Part shown: positions 7,318-17,879 of the stretch, in pieces
Layout: each line of letters begins with the position of its first letter
Numbering within the stretch: position 1 is the stretch's first letter
Assembly: GCA_017427385.1 (NCBI GenBank)
Contig: JAFRSW010000019.1
Coordinates: 186,001 to 250,000, forward strand
Origin: Bacteroidales bacterium
GTDB lineage: Bacteria > Bacteroidota > Bacteroidia > Bacteroidales > UBA932
Reading direction: 5' to 3'
Length of the DNA stretch: 64,000 bases
Position numbers and translations under genes: made by a program
The notes under the pieces: model-generated
The model's input: the letters and a program-made list of their open reading frames with translations, nothing else
Databases searched by the model: none
Told to the model about the DNA's origin: nothing

Positions 7318-10002
7318 ATGAGACTGAGCCCTGCCATACTGCTGATGTTCCTGTCGCTGAGCCTTTCCGCTCAGCGGCACAGGCAGGAAACGCCTACTAA
7401 CTTCGGTATGACCGCCCCGCACGACGAGGCGGACCTGCCGCATTCCCGCGCTTCTTTCAGCGAACCGGTGAAGGCTTCTGAAAAGCCTGAAGGCGGATGG
7501 CAGCTTGCCCGCGAGGGCTCACCCGAATGGTATGACGCCACTGTGCCCGGAACGGTGCTCACTACGCTGGTGCAGCAGGGGGTTTATCCCGATCCGTACT
7601 ATGGCCTGAATAACATGGCCATTCCGGAAGAGCTGTGCCGCAGCAACTGGATTTACCTGAAGAAGCTTCGTCTGGATGCTTCCCAGCTTTCTGCAAAGAC
7701 TCTCGAGTTGCTTTTCAACGGCATCAATTACCGGGCAGAAGTCTTCTTCAACGGGAAGCCGTTAGGAAGAATAGACGGCGCTTTCACGCGCGGCCGCTTC
7801 GATATCACTGCTTTGGCAAAAAAGGATAACCTGCTGTTGGTAAAAATCCTTCCTCCGCCCAACCCCGGCATCCCCCACGAGCAGTCCGCCCGCACGGGAC
7901 GCGGCCCGAACGGGGGAGTCCTCTGCCTGGACGGCCCCACCTTCATCAGCTCCGAAGGCTGGGACTGGGTGCCCGGCGTGAGGGACCGCAACATAGGCAT
8001 TTGGCAGGACGTGGAACTGATTGCTACTGAAGGTCTTATCCTCGGCGATGCCCAGGTGGTCACCGACCTTCCTCTGCCGTCAACCGCATATGCCGACCTG
8101 ACGGTGAAGGTGCCGGTGCGGAATGCCTTCTCTGAGGACCGCACGGTGCGTCTGGAAGCTGAAACCGAAGGCGTGAAGATGCAGGGAGAGGTGTCCGTGA
8201 AGGCGGGTTCTACCGCCGTGGCGGTGCTTTCCGCCCGCATGGAGAATCCCCGTCTGTGGATGCCCGTGGGCTATGGCGAGCCCAACCTTTACGACCTGAA
8301 GCTGAGCTGCTTCTCCGACGGCAAGATGTCTGACAGCAAGACCATACGCTTCGGCGTGCGGGAGTTCTCTTACGAACTCACGGTGGATGCCCCCTGGCAG
8401 AAGGGGCTCCGCATAGAATATGATCCTTCGCAGGGCGCCATCTTCGACAATCTCCTGCTCCGCGGAGTGGGGCAGGGTGTGGAGGTGCCTTCCCTCAAGC
8501 CCGATGTGCCCCCGACGGCCGTGAAAGTGCTGGAAGACGACGGCATGTCGCCCTATCTGGTAATCCGTGTGAACGGCGTGCGCATCTTCTGCCGGGGCGG
8601 CAACTGGGGCATGGACGACATGTGCAAGCGCGTATCCCGCGAGCGGCTGGAGCCCTACTTCAAGCTGCACCGCGCCGCCGGATTCAACATGATACGCAAC
8701 TGGACGGGGGAGAGCACCGAAGAGGCCTTCTACTCCCTTGCGGACGAATACGGAATCCTGGTCTGGAACGACTTCTGGATCTCCACCGAAGGCTACAACC
8801 TGAACCCGCAGGACGAGCCGCTCTTCATGGCAAACGCCACCGACGTGGTGCGGCGCTTCCGCAACCATCCTTCCATCGCCATCTGGTGCCCTCGCAACGA
8901 GGGATATGCCCCCGAGAGCCTCGAGAAGGCCCTTTCGGAGATGATAGCTGCCGAAGATGGCACCCGCCACTATCATCCCAACTCCCGCTACTGCAACCTG
9001 CGCAGCAGCGGCCCCTGGCACTACATAAAGAAGGCATCCTGGTACTACACCGACCTGGCCGCAGGCTTCAATACCGAGCTCGGCTCGCCTTCTTTCCCTA
9101 CCGCCGAGTCCATGAAATCCTTCCTCCCGGAAGAGGACCGCTGGCCCATAGGCGATGCCTGGCACTATCACGATTTCCATCCGGAGGTGAAGGTCTTCGA
9201 GGATGCGCTGAACGAGATGTACGGTGATCCCGACGGGCTGGAGGATTTCTGCCGCAAGGCGCAGATGATGGGATACGACAGTTACCGGGCGATGTTCGAG
9301 AGCTGGAACAGCCGCATGTGGAACAATACTTCCGGCGTGCTGCTTTGGATGAGCCATCCTGCCTGGCCAAGCGTTGAGTGGCAGACCTATTCCTGGGACT
9401 GCGAGACCATGGGCTCCTGGTTCGGCGCCCGTAAGGCCTGTGAGCCCCTGCATATACAGATGAATCTCGACGACCGCAAGGTGGTCGTGCTAAATACTAC
9501 ATGTGAAAGCGTTGCCGGCTTGAGCGCCGTTGCCGAAGTGTACGACCTTCAGGGCAAGTGTCTGTGGCACAAGGATTTCGGCCGCTTCGCCGCCGCCGTT
9601 AACAGCCTGCATCCCCTGGAGGAAGTGAAAATTCCGTCCGGCAAGGGAGTGCGTCTTGTGCGCCTGCGCCTGCTGAAGGCCGGGCAGGTGGTGTCGTTCA
9701 ACGACTACCTGCTGCCTTCTTCCGGCAAGTTCCTGGAGCTGAATTCGCTCCCTGCAGCCACGTTGAGGCTTAAAGCCCTCGGTGCCGGCCGCTACGAGCT
9801 GCGAAACGTGTCCAAGACACCCGCGCTGGCTGTGAAACTTTCGCTCCGGAAAGACGGGGCCCGCGTGCTGCCCGCCATTTTCTCGGAAGGATACTTCAAT
9901 CTCCTTCCCGGAGAGAAGCGCACCGTGAGCGTGGAATGCGATGCGGCAGGGCCTTTCACTATTACTGCAGAAGCTTACAACGAATTGATAATCAATAAAT
10001 AA
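7318..10002 (+). CDS. Secreted glycoside hydrolase family 2 enzyme (exo-beta-glucosaminidase / beta-mannosidase-like)
   Basis: This is an 894-residue exported glycosidase. The start at 7318 gives a clean signal peptide (MRLSPAILLMFLSLSLSAQ); an in-frame ORF extends further upstream but lies inside the SusD gene. Domain order: GH2 sugar-binding jelly roll (about 50-190, with LFNGINYRAEVFFNGK), immunoglobulin-like domain (about 235-340), TIM barrel (about 350-620) and C-terminal beta domains. The likely acid/base is Glu528 in IWCPRNEG and the likely nucleophile is Glu587 in FNTELGSPSFP. The layout GWDWVPGVRDRNIGIW and the FNTE form recall exo-beta-D-glucosaminidases and beta-mannosidases rather than LacZ. 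The product would trim terminal sugars from the glycan captured by the neighbouring SusCD pair. The exact specificity is an inference and needs biochemical proof. Confidence 0.85.
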   Translation: MRLSPAILLMFLSLSLSAQRHRQETPTNFGMTAPHDEADLPHSRASFSEPVKASEKPEGGWQLAREGSPEWYDATVPGTVLTTLVQQGVYPDPYYGLNNMAIPEELCRSNWIYLKKLRLDASQLSAKTLELLFNGINYRAEVFFNGKPLGRIDGAFTRGRFDITALAKKDNLLLVKILPPPNPGIPHEQSARTGRGPNGGVLCLDGPTFISSEGWDWVPGVRDRNIGIWQDVELIATEGLILGDAQVVTDLPLPSTAYADLTVKVPVRNAFSEDRTVRLEAETEGVKMQGEVSVKAGSTAVAVLSARMENPRLWMPVGYGEPNLYDLKLSCFSDGKMSDSKTIRFGVREFSYELTVDAPWQKGLRIEYDPSQGAIFDNLLLRGVGQGVEVPSLKPDVPPTAVKVLEDDGMSPYLVIRVNGVRIFCRGGNWGMDDMCKRVSRERLEPYFKLHRAAGFNMIRNWTGESTEEAFYSLADEYGILVWNDFWISTEGYNLNPQDEPLFMANATDVVRRFRNHPSIAIWCPRNEGYAPESLEKALSEMIAAEDGTRHYHPNSRYCNLRSSGPWHYIKKASWYYTDLAAGFNTELGSPSFPTAESMKSFLPEEDRWPIGDAWHYHDFHPEVKVFEDALNEMYGDPDGLEDFCRKAQMMGYDSYRAMFESWNSRMWNNTSGVLLWMSHPAWPSVEWQTYSWDCETMGSWFGARKACEPLHIQMNLDDRKVVVLNTTCESVAGLSAVAEVYDLQGKCLWHKDFGRFAAAVNSLHPLEEVKIPSGKGVRLVRLRLLKAGQVVSFNDYLLPSSGKFLELNSLPAATLRLKALGAGRYELRNVSKTPALAVKLSLRKDGARVLPAIFSEGYFNLLPGEKRTVSVECDAAGPFTITAEAYNELIINK

Positions 10003-10010
10003 TAATGCGT

Positions 10011-12038
10011 ATGAAAAAGATTTTCAACATCATTTTCACGGTTATGGCGGCACTCGCAGTGCTGTCCTGCGGTTCCGAAGTGGAGATACCCGAGGAGCCC
10101 AATAACCCGAATCAGCCCGAACAGCCGAGTCAGCCCGAAGAACCCGAGGATCCCGGCTTCGGCGGCGATGTCACTTTCACCGCAACCATAGAGTCGCTTT
10201 CCGACGGCACCCAGCCTACATGGAAGAAGGGCGAAAGCATCTCCATCTTCGACGGCACTTCCACTGTCAAGTCCGCCAATACCGAGGCTGACGGCCCTGT
10301 GGCCAAGTTCCCCGCCACCATCCAGAAAGGCACGGAGAACATTTTCGCGCTCTATCCTGCCAACGACGGCGTGCGGCTGAACACCACCGGCGTGCTGCTC
10401 GACATCCCCACCGAACAGAGCACCGCGTCTCCCGCGTCTGCATACAGGGTGGCGAAGGGCAAGAGTGACCTGCTGTATTTCCGTAACCTGGTGGCCGTGC
10501 TCAACCTTTCCGTCGCTTTCGACGGCGTCACATCCGTGGTGATCAAGGCGGACGATGCCGCGAAGATAGCAGGCACCCTTTCCGTCGATTATTCCGGAGA
10601 GTCGCCCGTGGTAGCGGCGTCATCTTCCCAAATCGAGATCAAGGGAGAGTTCAAGAATGGTGAGGTCTACCCTGTTGTGCTGGCTCCTGCCAAGCTGACA
10701 GAATGTTCGGTTGAAGCTTATGTGGAAGATAAGATTGTTGCAAAGACTGATTTGAGCGGTGAAGAATTGAAACCGGGAACGGTATTCGATATGCCATCCA
10801 TGAAATCCGCGAATCCGGTGTACAAAATCACTCATCTATGGCTTTGGGGTGGCACCGGTCCGGAATGGGATGGCTCCAAGGTCATCGATTTGTTAACGAA
10901 AGACAGTTATTTCAACAATGATGATGGACGTGGAATTCGTGCGCTCCTTGACAATTTTCTTGTGTTCAACTCCGACGGCACATTCTGCAATTGGGCCGGA
11001 GCGGACAGCCGCAACTGGTGGCATGTCGGTAATAGCACTTTGAATCCTGCGAAAATCGACATTGACCTCAAAGGTTTCTATGAGTTGCTGCCACGCGCTA
11101 CAGGCACATACGTCATAGAAGACAATGTGGTTACTTTTACACGCGAAGATGCTACTTCAGTTAAAGCTGATTGGGTTTCGGCAGGAGAGTTTAAGATGCC
11201 GGTTCCAGAAACTAATGAAAAAGGAGAACCGCTGGCGCCCAGAATTATTACTATCACAACAGAAGCATTGAGGTTCGATATCAAGGGAGGGAATGATGAT
11301 TGGACAAACATTTATTCCGACTATGATGTAATCGCCCGTCGTCCCCGCCAGTTGTTTGTGGAACTCGAAAAGATGCCTGACGGGTTTACCGTGCCCGCCG
11401 AATCATGCACAACTGATACTGATTATGAGTTCGTTCCTCCGGTATATGAGTTTGACTATTCAAAACTCCCTGGCACATGGAATGTGTATGGTGAAAACAA
11501 ATCTCCATATGGCATTTGGGTAAATGGTGGTTTTGGCAGTGATCCGGCATTCGTCAGCCCCATAGATAAAAACTGGTGCTGGAATGATTCTGTCAATAAT
11601 GAGTCCGACAATACATTGACAATAACACTGACAGGACAGACTTCAACCGAAATTACCGGGACAATTGAATGGGGCGCCGGCGAAGATGGCAAATACTGGG
11701 ATTGTATATGGAATCGTCTCAGGGGAGTGGCTTCAGATGAGTTTTTTGGCCAGGATTTGTCGAATTATTTCAGTCCTATTCCAAAGGGAACCAGCAATGT
11801 CAGCGTCAACCTTGGTACAGGTGCAGGCAAGATAGGAACCGATAAAGATTTTACCTTCATCACTTCCGGGGTCCATTCGTTTACATGTGGAAAAACTTTG
11901 GAAATACCGAGCGGTTGTTTCGCTCTGGCGTTCCATATTCAGGACCAGAAACAGGCTCCTGAAGGTTATCAGTATTTGGATGTGGACCGTTTTGTGAAAT
12001 GTCCGCTGGATTACGTGATCATATTCGAGAAAAAGTAA
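10011..12038 (+). CDS. Surface lipoprotein with fimbrillin-like N-terminal domain, function unknown
   Basis: This is a lipoprotein of about 675 residues. MKKIFNIIFTVMAALAVLSC at 10011 gives a signal peptide and lipobox; an ATG two codons earlier (10005) is possible but less natural. The Cys is followed by a Pro/Glu/Asn/Gln-rich stalk of about 30 residues (PEEPNNPNQPEQP...). Residues of about 45-260 look like the fimbrillin-like (Mfa/FimA-type) fold: FTATIES, WKKGESISIFDG, IFALYPAND, LLYFRNLVAVLNLSV. The remaining two thirds hold two Trp/Gly-rich modules (HLWLWGGTGPEW near 280 and LPGTWNVYG near 490) that I do not recognise. It begins a few bases after the GH2 stop, so it may belong to the same locus as an accessory glycan-binding lipoprotein. 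Base use becomes visibly more AT-rich from about 10,640 onward. Confidence 0.75.
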   Translation: MKKIFNIIFTVMAALAVLSCGSEVEIPEEPNNPNQPEQPSQPEEPEDPGFGGDVTFTATIESLSDGTQPTWKKGESISIFDGTSTVKSANTEADGPVAKFPATIQKGTENIFALYPANDGVRLNTTGVLLDIPTEQSTASPASAYRVAKGKSDLLYFRNLVAVLNLSVAFDGVTSVVIKADDAAKIAGTLSVDYSGESPVVAASSSQIEIKGEFKNGEVYPVVLAPAKLTECSVEAYVEDKIVAKTDLSGEELKPGTVFDMPSMKSANPVYKITHLWLWGGTGPEWDGSKVIDLLTKDSYFNNDDGRGIRALLDNFLVFNSDGTFCNWAGADSRNWWHVGNSTLNPAKIDIDLKGFYELLPRATGTYVIEDNVVTFTREDATSVKADWVSAGEFKMPVPETNEKGEPLAPRIITITTEALRFDIKGGNDDWTNIYSDYDVIARRPRQLFVELEKMPDGFTVPAESCTTDTDYEFVPPVYEFDYSKLPGTWNVYGENKSPYGIWVNGGFGSDPAFVSPIDKNWCWNDSVNNESDNTLTITLTGQTSTEITGTIEWGAGEDGKYWDCIWNRLRGVASDEFFGQDLSNYFSPIPKGTSNVSVNLGTGAGKIGTDKDFTFITSGVHSFTCGKTLEIPSGCFALAFHIQDQKQAPEGYQYLDVDRFVKCPLDYVIIFEKK

Positions 12039-12059
12039 AACCTTAAATATTTTGAAAAA

Positions 12060-12647
12060 ATGAAAAAATTATTGATTGTTGTCCTCGCACTGGCAGCGCT
12101 GGTGCAGGCAAATGCACAGGTTGCACCTGGCATGAAGTACAAGGAGATCAAGGGCATGTACGATGCAAAGATGTATGTGCCTCAGTCCATCGATCCTTAC
12201 AACAAGACAGTTTCCGGCGTGGTATCTTTCTTCGTCCCCGGCGCTGCGCAGTTGTGCATGGGTGAAATAGGACGCGGAATTGCTTTCTTCGCAGGTGAGT
12301 GTGTGCTGTTGGAGATCGTACAGTCTGCAGGAGAAAAGTTTATCGCCAGTGTAATTACGGATGAGACCGGTAAGGTGACCGGATATAAGGATGAGCAGGC
12401 GGCAAAATCCAGTGCCAGAATATTAATCGGCGGTCTGGTAGCCGATCTCGCTCTCTGCATCTGGTCCAGCTGCGATGCTTCCAAGGTGGCCAAGATCAAG
12501 AATATGTATTATCAGGACCTGTATGGCCGCAGGGCGTCGCTGGACGTGAATTTCGAGCCTTACTTCGCTCTGACTCCTTCGGCGGCTACCGCAAGCGGAA
12601 GCACGTTCATGCCTACGGCAGGAATGTCGCTCAAGATGAACTTCTAG
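12060..12647 (+). CDS. Small exported protein with TM2-like motif, function unknown
   Basis: This is a 195-residue protein with an N-terminal signal (MKKLLIVVLALAALVQANAQ). Residues of about 52-78 (VVSFFVPGAAQLCMGEIGRG followed by a hydrophobic stretch) resemble the TM2/DUF5683-type pattern of a membrane helix, PG.GQ..G, then a second helix; another hydrophobic stretch (ILIGGLVADLALCIW) lies near 120-135. The C-terminus ends in MSLKMNF, an aromatic end that could be an outer-membrane strand but may be coincidence. It follows the lipoprotein after 21 bases with no convincing promoter, so it may be co-transcribed. Its stop codon overlaps that of the convergent gene. I do not recognise a function. 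Confidence 0.65.
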   Translation: MKKLLIVVLALAALVQANAQVAPGMKYKEIKGMYDAKMYVPQSIDPYNKTVSGVVSFFVPGAAQLCMGEIGRGIAFFAGECVLLEIVQSAGEKFIASVITDETGKVTGYKDEQAAKSSARILIGGLVADLALCIWSSCDASKVAKIKNMYYQDLYGRRASLDVNFEPYFALTPSAATASGSTFMPTAGMSLKMNF

Positions 12648-13315
12648 TTCTTCCTGCGTATACTGCGCAGTTCGTGAGTATCGGTGGTGATGACCATCTC
12701 GATCTTCCTGTTGGAAGACGATGAGGTTATCACCACCTTCGCGTTTGCGAAAGCGTCTCCCGCCAGAAAGGCGGCTATGGCCTCGTCCCTGTCGGTGTGG
12801 ACGGGGCCTATCGTTTTGGAACAGATGCCTTTGAGGCCCCTGTAGGCCACTTTTTCCGATTCCCTTGCCCGGGTGATGTATTCCTGCATTATGTCGATGT
12901 ATGCGGGAAGGTACACCAGTTCATCCCCTCCGGCCATGACCGCCGGGGCGATGGGGATGCGTACCACGTCGAAGCCCTGCTTGAGCTGGTTTTCGTTGTC
13001 GGGATCGCCGCCCTTGGTGAGGGTCATGTAGGTGAAATCGTTGTCGTAGGTGAAGCGGATGAAGTAGTAGAGATCCGTGTTGCGGTCTTTGTTGTAGTCG
13101 GCCACGGAGCAGAACTCGTAGGGCGAAGCCATCCAGCGGCTGGAAATCTCTTCCTTCAGCACTATGTCGAACATCTGCCCTCCGGTGAGCACCACGCGGG
13201 TGGTACGGGAAGGGAAATCCTCCAGGCGGGCCTTCCGGGTGTACACCCTGCCCTCGCCGTAGGCGCATATCTGGCAGACAGCCAGAATGGCAATCATCAA
13301 ATATTTTCTTATCAT
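12644..13315 (-). CDS. Secreted hypothetical protein
   Basis: This is a 223-residue protein beginning MIRKYLMIAILAVCQICAYG, a good signal peptide. A longer ORF reaches 13462, but that would place the start across the dnaX promoter and start, so 13315 is chosen. The mature part has mixed alpha/beta character: LTGGQMFDIVLKEEISSRW, YYFIRFTYDNDFTYMTLT, a helical EYITRARESEKVAYRGLKG segment, and a C-terminal stretch ending RRKN. Two Cys residues remain in the mature protein (CSVAD and ICSKTIG). There is no domain I can name. A minus-strand TAACTTTG element sits 15 bases upstream. The gene is divergent from dnaX and convergent with the gene at 12060. Confidence 0.7.
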   Translation of the reverse strand: MIRKYLMIAILAVCQICAYGEGRVYTRKARLEDFPSRTTRVVLTGGQMFDIVLKEEISSRWMASPYEFCSVADYNKDRNTDLYYFIRFTYDNDFTYMTLTKGGDPDNENQLKQGFDVVRIPIAPAVMAGGDELVYLPAYIDIMQEYITRARESEKVAYRGLKGICSKTIGPVHTDRDEAIAAFLAGDAFANAKVVITSSSSNRKIEMVITTDTHELRSIRRKN

Positions 13316-13329
13316 CGCTCTCACGGAGG

Positions 13330-13362
13330 CAAAGTTACACTTTATTTTATTATTTTTGTAAA
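13330..13362 (-). promoter_or_regulatory. Putative Bacteroidota promoter for the 12644-13315 gene
   Basis: Read on the minus strand, TAACTTTG at 13337-13330 matches the -7 consensus TAnnTTTG. A TTTA at 13362-13359 lies 21 bases further upstream as a weak -33 element. Transcription would begin about 10 bases before the ATG. Confidence 0.5.
13351..13358 (+). promoter_or_regulatory. dnaX: Putative -7 element for dnaX
   Basis: TATTTTTG matches the Bacteroidota TAnnTTTG element and ends six bases before the dnaX ATG. I see no good -33 TTTG. If it is used, the dnaX transcript would have almost no 5' leader. It interlocks with the divergent minus-strand promoter at 13330-13362. Confidence 0.45.
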
Positions 13363-13364
13363 CT

Positions 13365-15230
13365 ATGAGTGAGTATATAGTTTCTGCACGCAAGTACCGT
13401 CCGGATTCTTTCGAAACACTGATCGGACAGGACAATATAGCCAGGACGCTGAAGAATTCCATTCTCCGTGGCCAGCTGGCGCACGCCTATCTGTTCTGCG
13501 GCCCCCGGGGCGTCGGTAAGACCAGCACGGCACGTATCTTCGCCAAAACCATCAACTGCATGCATCCGTCTGCAAATATGGAGCCATGCGGCGAGTGCGA
13601 ATCCTGCGTGTCGTTCGCAGAAGGACGGTCCTACTGCATCTATGAGCTGGATGCAGCTTCCAACAACAGTGTCGAGGATATCAAGACCCTGATGGAGAAG
13701 GTGCAGATTCCTCCTCAGGTGGGCAACTACAGCGTCTACATCATCGACGAGGTTCACATGCTCAGCCAGGCGGCCTTCAACGCCTTCCTCAAAACCCTCG
13801 AGGAACCTCCGTCATACGCCATCTTCATCCTCTGCACCACCGAGAAGCACAAGGTGCTCCCCACCATCCTTTCCCGCTGCCAGACCTACGATTTCAACCG
13901 CATCGGCATCGCCGACATGGTGCGCAACCTGCGCGGCATCGCCGACAAAGAGGGAGTGAAAGTGGATGATGAATCCCTGCACGTGATAGCCCAGAAGGCG
14001 GACGGCGCCATGCGCGACGCCCTCACTATCTTCGACCAGACCGTGGCGTTCTGCGGCAACGACATACATTATGCCGACGTGATCCGCAACCTCGGCGTGC
14101 TGGACTACGACTACAGTTTCAAGTTGGTGGAGAACTTCCTTGCGAAGGATTATGCATCCGCCCTGCTCGGATTTGACGAGATACTCTCCAAGGGTTTCAA
14201 CGCCCTGCATTTCGTATCCGCCCTCGGCGAGCATTTCCGTAATCTGCTGGTTGCCCGCACGGGTGGTCTGGATTCTCTGCTGGACCTGCCGGATTCCTTC
14301 AAGAACCGCTACAAGGAGCAAGCTTCGAGGTGCAGCCTGAAGTTCATATACGAGGCCCTCGGCATTACCACCGCCTGCGAGGCCGGCTATAAGGCCAGCA
14401 CAAATCAGCGGCTGCATATTGAGTATGCGTTGATGAAGTTGGCGTTCCTCGGCGGCATGCCGGAATCGGCCACGGTTTCCGCTCCCGCTGCGGCTCCCTC
14501 TGTGGCAGCTAAACCGTTGAATACTAACGAGAAAGACACCTCCCTCCCCGCAGAAAACAAGGGGGAGGCAATGGCTCAAAGAGCTGATAATCAGCAAGAT
14601 AGCCGCCACGCGCCTGACGAGCCGATGGAGCTGCTGGAAATAGACGACATGGGAGCAGCGCCTCAAACTGTTGCAAAGCCGTCAGCAGAACCGGTTTCAG
14701 CGGTGGAACCTGCAGAAGCACCCGCTGCACCAAAGCGCAGCAGCCGTGCCAAGAAGGTTATGTCCGGCCTGCTGGCCGATGATGACGGGGAAGGGGTAGC
14801 CTCTACTTCCGTATCGCAGGGGGATTCAGCAGGGGCTGACTCCGCTCCGGAACAGCTCCCGTCTGACGATAAGATCCGCGAAAAATGGCCCGAACTGGTG
14901 AAGGAATGCGCTGAGGGTAAGCCGCGCCTGGAAAACGCCCTCGCGAATGCGGCCTTAAGTTTCGAAGAAAGCGACGGATTTAAGACCGTCAGTTTCGAAG
15001 TTACCAACGAGGCCCAGAAGAAATGGATAGAGAACGGCTTGCTCCGCACGATGGAGAACAGTTTCGCCCGCATACTCGGCAACGGCAAGGTGCGCCTGGT
15101 CATCACGGTCAAGCCATCGGAACAAATTGAGAAAAAAGTATACATGCCTGCCGAAAAGGCACAGGAATTGATGAATACCAACCCCGAAGTCCTGCACTTG
15201 GTGAAGGACCTCGGACTTGATGCAAATTAG
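13365..15230 (+). CDS. dnaX: DNA polymerase III subunits gamma/tau
   Basis: This is a 621-residue AAA+ clamp-loader subunit of the replicative polymerase. The N-terminal core is clear: [15 protein letters not shown], Walker [10 protein letters not shown] at residues 46-54, a zinc site with Cys65, Cys75, Cys78 and Cys81, Walker B IIDEVHML near 126, and sensor 1 [19 protein letters not shown] near 155-173. A low-complexity Ala/Pro/Ser/Glu linker runs from about 370 to 500, followed by a C-terminal domain corresponding to tau. The start [13 protein letters not shown] matches the usual beginning of the family. It is transcribed away from the secreted-protein gene and is followed eight bases later by lptB. 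No convincing internal frameshift signal for a gamma form was found. Confidence 0.96.
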   Translation: MSEYIVSARKYRPDSFETLIGQDNIARTLKNSILRGQLAHAYLFCGPRGVGKTSTARIFAKTINCMHPSANMEPCGECESCVSFAEGRSYCIYELDAASNNSVEDIKTLMEKVQIPPQVGNYSVYIIDEVHMLSQAAFNAFLKTLEEPPSYAIFILCTTEKHKVLPTILSRCQTYDFNRIGIADMVRNLRGIADKEGVKVDDESLHVIAQKADGAMRDALTIFDQTVAFCGNDIHYADVIRNLGVLDYDYSFKLVENFLAKDYASALLGFDEILSKGFNALHFVSALGEHFRNLLVARTGGLDSLLDLPDSFKNRYKEQASRCSLKFIYEALGITTACEAGYKASTNQRLHIEYALMKLAFLGGMPESATVSAPAAAPSVAAKPLNTNEKDTSLPAENKGEAMAQRADNQQDSRHAPDEPMELLEIDDMGAAPQTVAKPSAEPVSAVEPAEAPAAPKRSSRAKKVMSGLLADDDGEGVASTSVSQGDSAGADSAPEQLPSDDKIREKWPELVKECAEGKPRLENALANAALSFEESDGFKTVSFEVTNEAQKKWIENGLLRTMENSFARILGNGKVRLVITVKPSEQIEKKVYMPAEKAQELMNTNPEVLHLVKDLGLDAN

Positions 15231-15238
15231 TTGAGCAA

Positions 15239-16032
15239 ATGAAACTCCGCTGCGAAAATCTGGTAAAGAAATACGGCGTGCGCACCGTTGTGAAAGGTGT
15301 GTCGATGGAAGTGAACCAGGGCGAGATCGTCGGCTTCCTCGGCCCCAACGGTGCCGGTAAGACCACCAGCTTCTACATGATTACCGGGCAGATCGTTCCG
15401 AACGAGGGGCGCATCTTCATAGACGATGAAGAACTCACCGGCCTGCCGATGTACAAGCGCGCCCAGAAGGGCGTGGGCTATCTCCCGCAGGAGGCATCCG
15501 TCTTCCGCCGCATGACCGTGGAAGACAACATCCTGTCCGTCATGGAGATGACAGGCATGAGCAAGACCGCGCGCAAGGAAAGGATGGAGCAGCTGATCAG
15601 CGAATTCAACCTTAACAAGGTGCGCAAGAACCTTGGAATACAGCTTTCCGGAGGTGAGCGCCGCCGCTGTGAGATAGCGCGTGCACTGGCCATCGACCCC
15701 AAGTTCATCCTGCTGGACGAGCCGTTCGCAGGCGTCGATCCCATCGCCGTTGAGGACATCCAATACATCATCGCCAAGCTGAAATACCGCAACATCGGCG
15801 TCATCATCACCGACCACAACGTGGGCGAGACCCTCGCTATCACCGACCGTGCATACCTGCTCTACGAGGGAACCATCCTCCAGCAGGGCACTCCTGAGGC
15901 TCTGGCGGGCGATGAGGACGTGCGCACCAAGTATCTGGGCTCGGGCTTCGTGCTCAAGCGCTCCGTTTCGGTGGAGCGCGCTCAGAGGGAACATGCCGAG
16001 ATGCTTGCGGCACAGAAAAAGGAGGAAGAACA

Positions 16033-16036
<4 letters not shown>
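15239..16036 (+). CDS. lptB: LPS export ABC transporter ATP-binding protein LptB
   Basis: This is a 265-residue cytoplasmic ATPase that powers lipopolysaccharide extraction by LptFG. Visible motifs are Walker [10 protein letters not shown] (about 35-43), Q-loop [14 protein letters not shown], signature [15 protein letters not shown] (about 136-150), Walker [13 protein letters not shown], and H-loop TDHNVGETL. The sequence IMITGQI... [10 protein letters not shown] is typical of LptB rather than of amino-acid transporters. The C-terminal tail (about 25 residues, [21 protein letters not shown]-like and charged) is longer than in E. coli. The last four bases overlap the start of the sigma-54-type response regulator (ATGA). 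In Proteobacteria lptB precedes rpoN; here a sigma-54 activator follows instead. Confidence 0.95.
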
Positions 16037-17174
<1,138 letters not shown>

Positions 17175-17178
<4 letters not shown>

Positions 17179-17879
17179 TAGCTGTACCCGACATCATCAT
17201 CGCCGTGGACGGATGGTCCTCCACTGGCAAAAGCACCTTCGCCAAGCTTGTGGCAAAGAGTTTCGGTTTTCTTTATCTGGATTCCGGTGCAATGTACAGG
17301 GGAGTGACCCTGCTTGCCATGGAGAAGGGTCTGATCAGCCCCGAGGGCATCAATGAGCCCGAGCTCAAAAAGGCTCTGGAGGATGGATTCGACCTGCATT
17401 TCGAGCGCCCCGGCGACGGTGCCACCCGCCTTTTCAGCGGCAAGCGCGACATCGAGAAAGAAATCCGCACCATGGAAGTGTCTTCGTATGTGAGCCCCAT
17501 CTCGGCCGTACCTTTCGTGCGCAGCTGGGTGGATGAGCGCCTGCATGCGTTCAGCATCAAGGGCCGCGTAATCATGGACGGCCGCGATATCGGCACTACC
17601 GTTTTCCCTGCCGCGGAGTTGAAGATCTTCATGACCGCGAGTGATGAGGTGCGCGCTCAGCGCCGCTTCGACGAGCTCAAGGAGAAGGGGACGCCGGCTA
17701 CGATGGAGGAGGTGATGAAGAATCTGAAAGAGAGGGACTATATCGATTCTCACCGCGAGACTTCTCCTCTCCGCCGTGCGGATGATGCGTTCGAGCTGGA
17801 CAATTCGGACATGAACCTGCACGAGGAGCTTGTCTGGATACAGGGCCTGATGCAGGGCAAGTTCGGCATTCTTGGCTGA
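17175..17879 (+). CDS. cmk: Cytidylate kinase
   Basis: This is a 234-residue (d)CMP kinase that makes (d)CDP for nucleic acid and lipid synthesis. The P-loop is IAVDGWSSTGKST, the Bacteroidota form of the motif, followed by LYLDSGAMYRGVTLLAM. The NMP-binding insert includes EVSSYVSPISAVPFVR, and the VIMDGRDIGTTVFP motif and the LKIFMTAS...RAQRRFDEL segment are typical. The start overlaps the response regulator stop (ATGA), and the stop TGA shares one base with the ispH ATG. The order cmk-ispH is common in Bacteroidota. Confidence 0.96.

Noticed and set aside
10005-10010. ATG at 10005 as the start of the fimbrillin-like lipoprotein
   Set aside because: It adds only Met-Arg before MKKIF; the later ATG gives a more typical lipoprotein signal. 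The choice does not change the product.
13316-13462. N-terminal extension of the minus-strand secreted protein to 13462
   Set aside because: It would run through the dnaX start and both promoters and would bury the signal peptide inside the protein.
15130-15145. A-rich stretch (GAG AAA AAA GTA) in dnaX as a possible frameshift site for the gamma form
   Set aside because: The heptamer is not in the A-AAA-AAG phase needed for -1 slippage and lies near the C-terminus, too late to make a gamma-like product.
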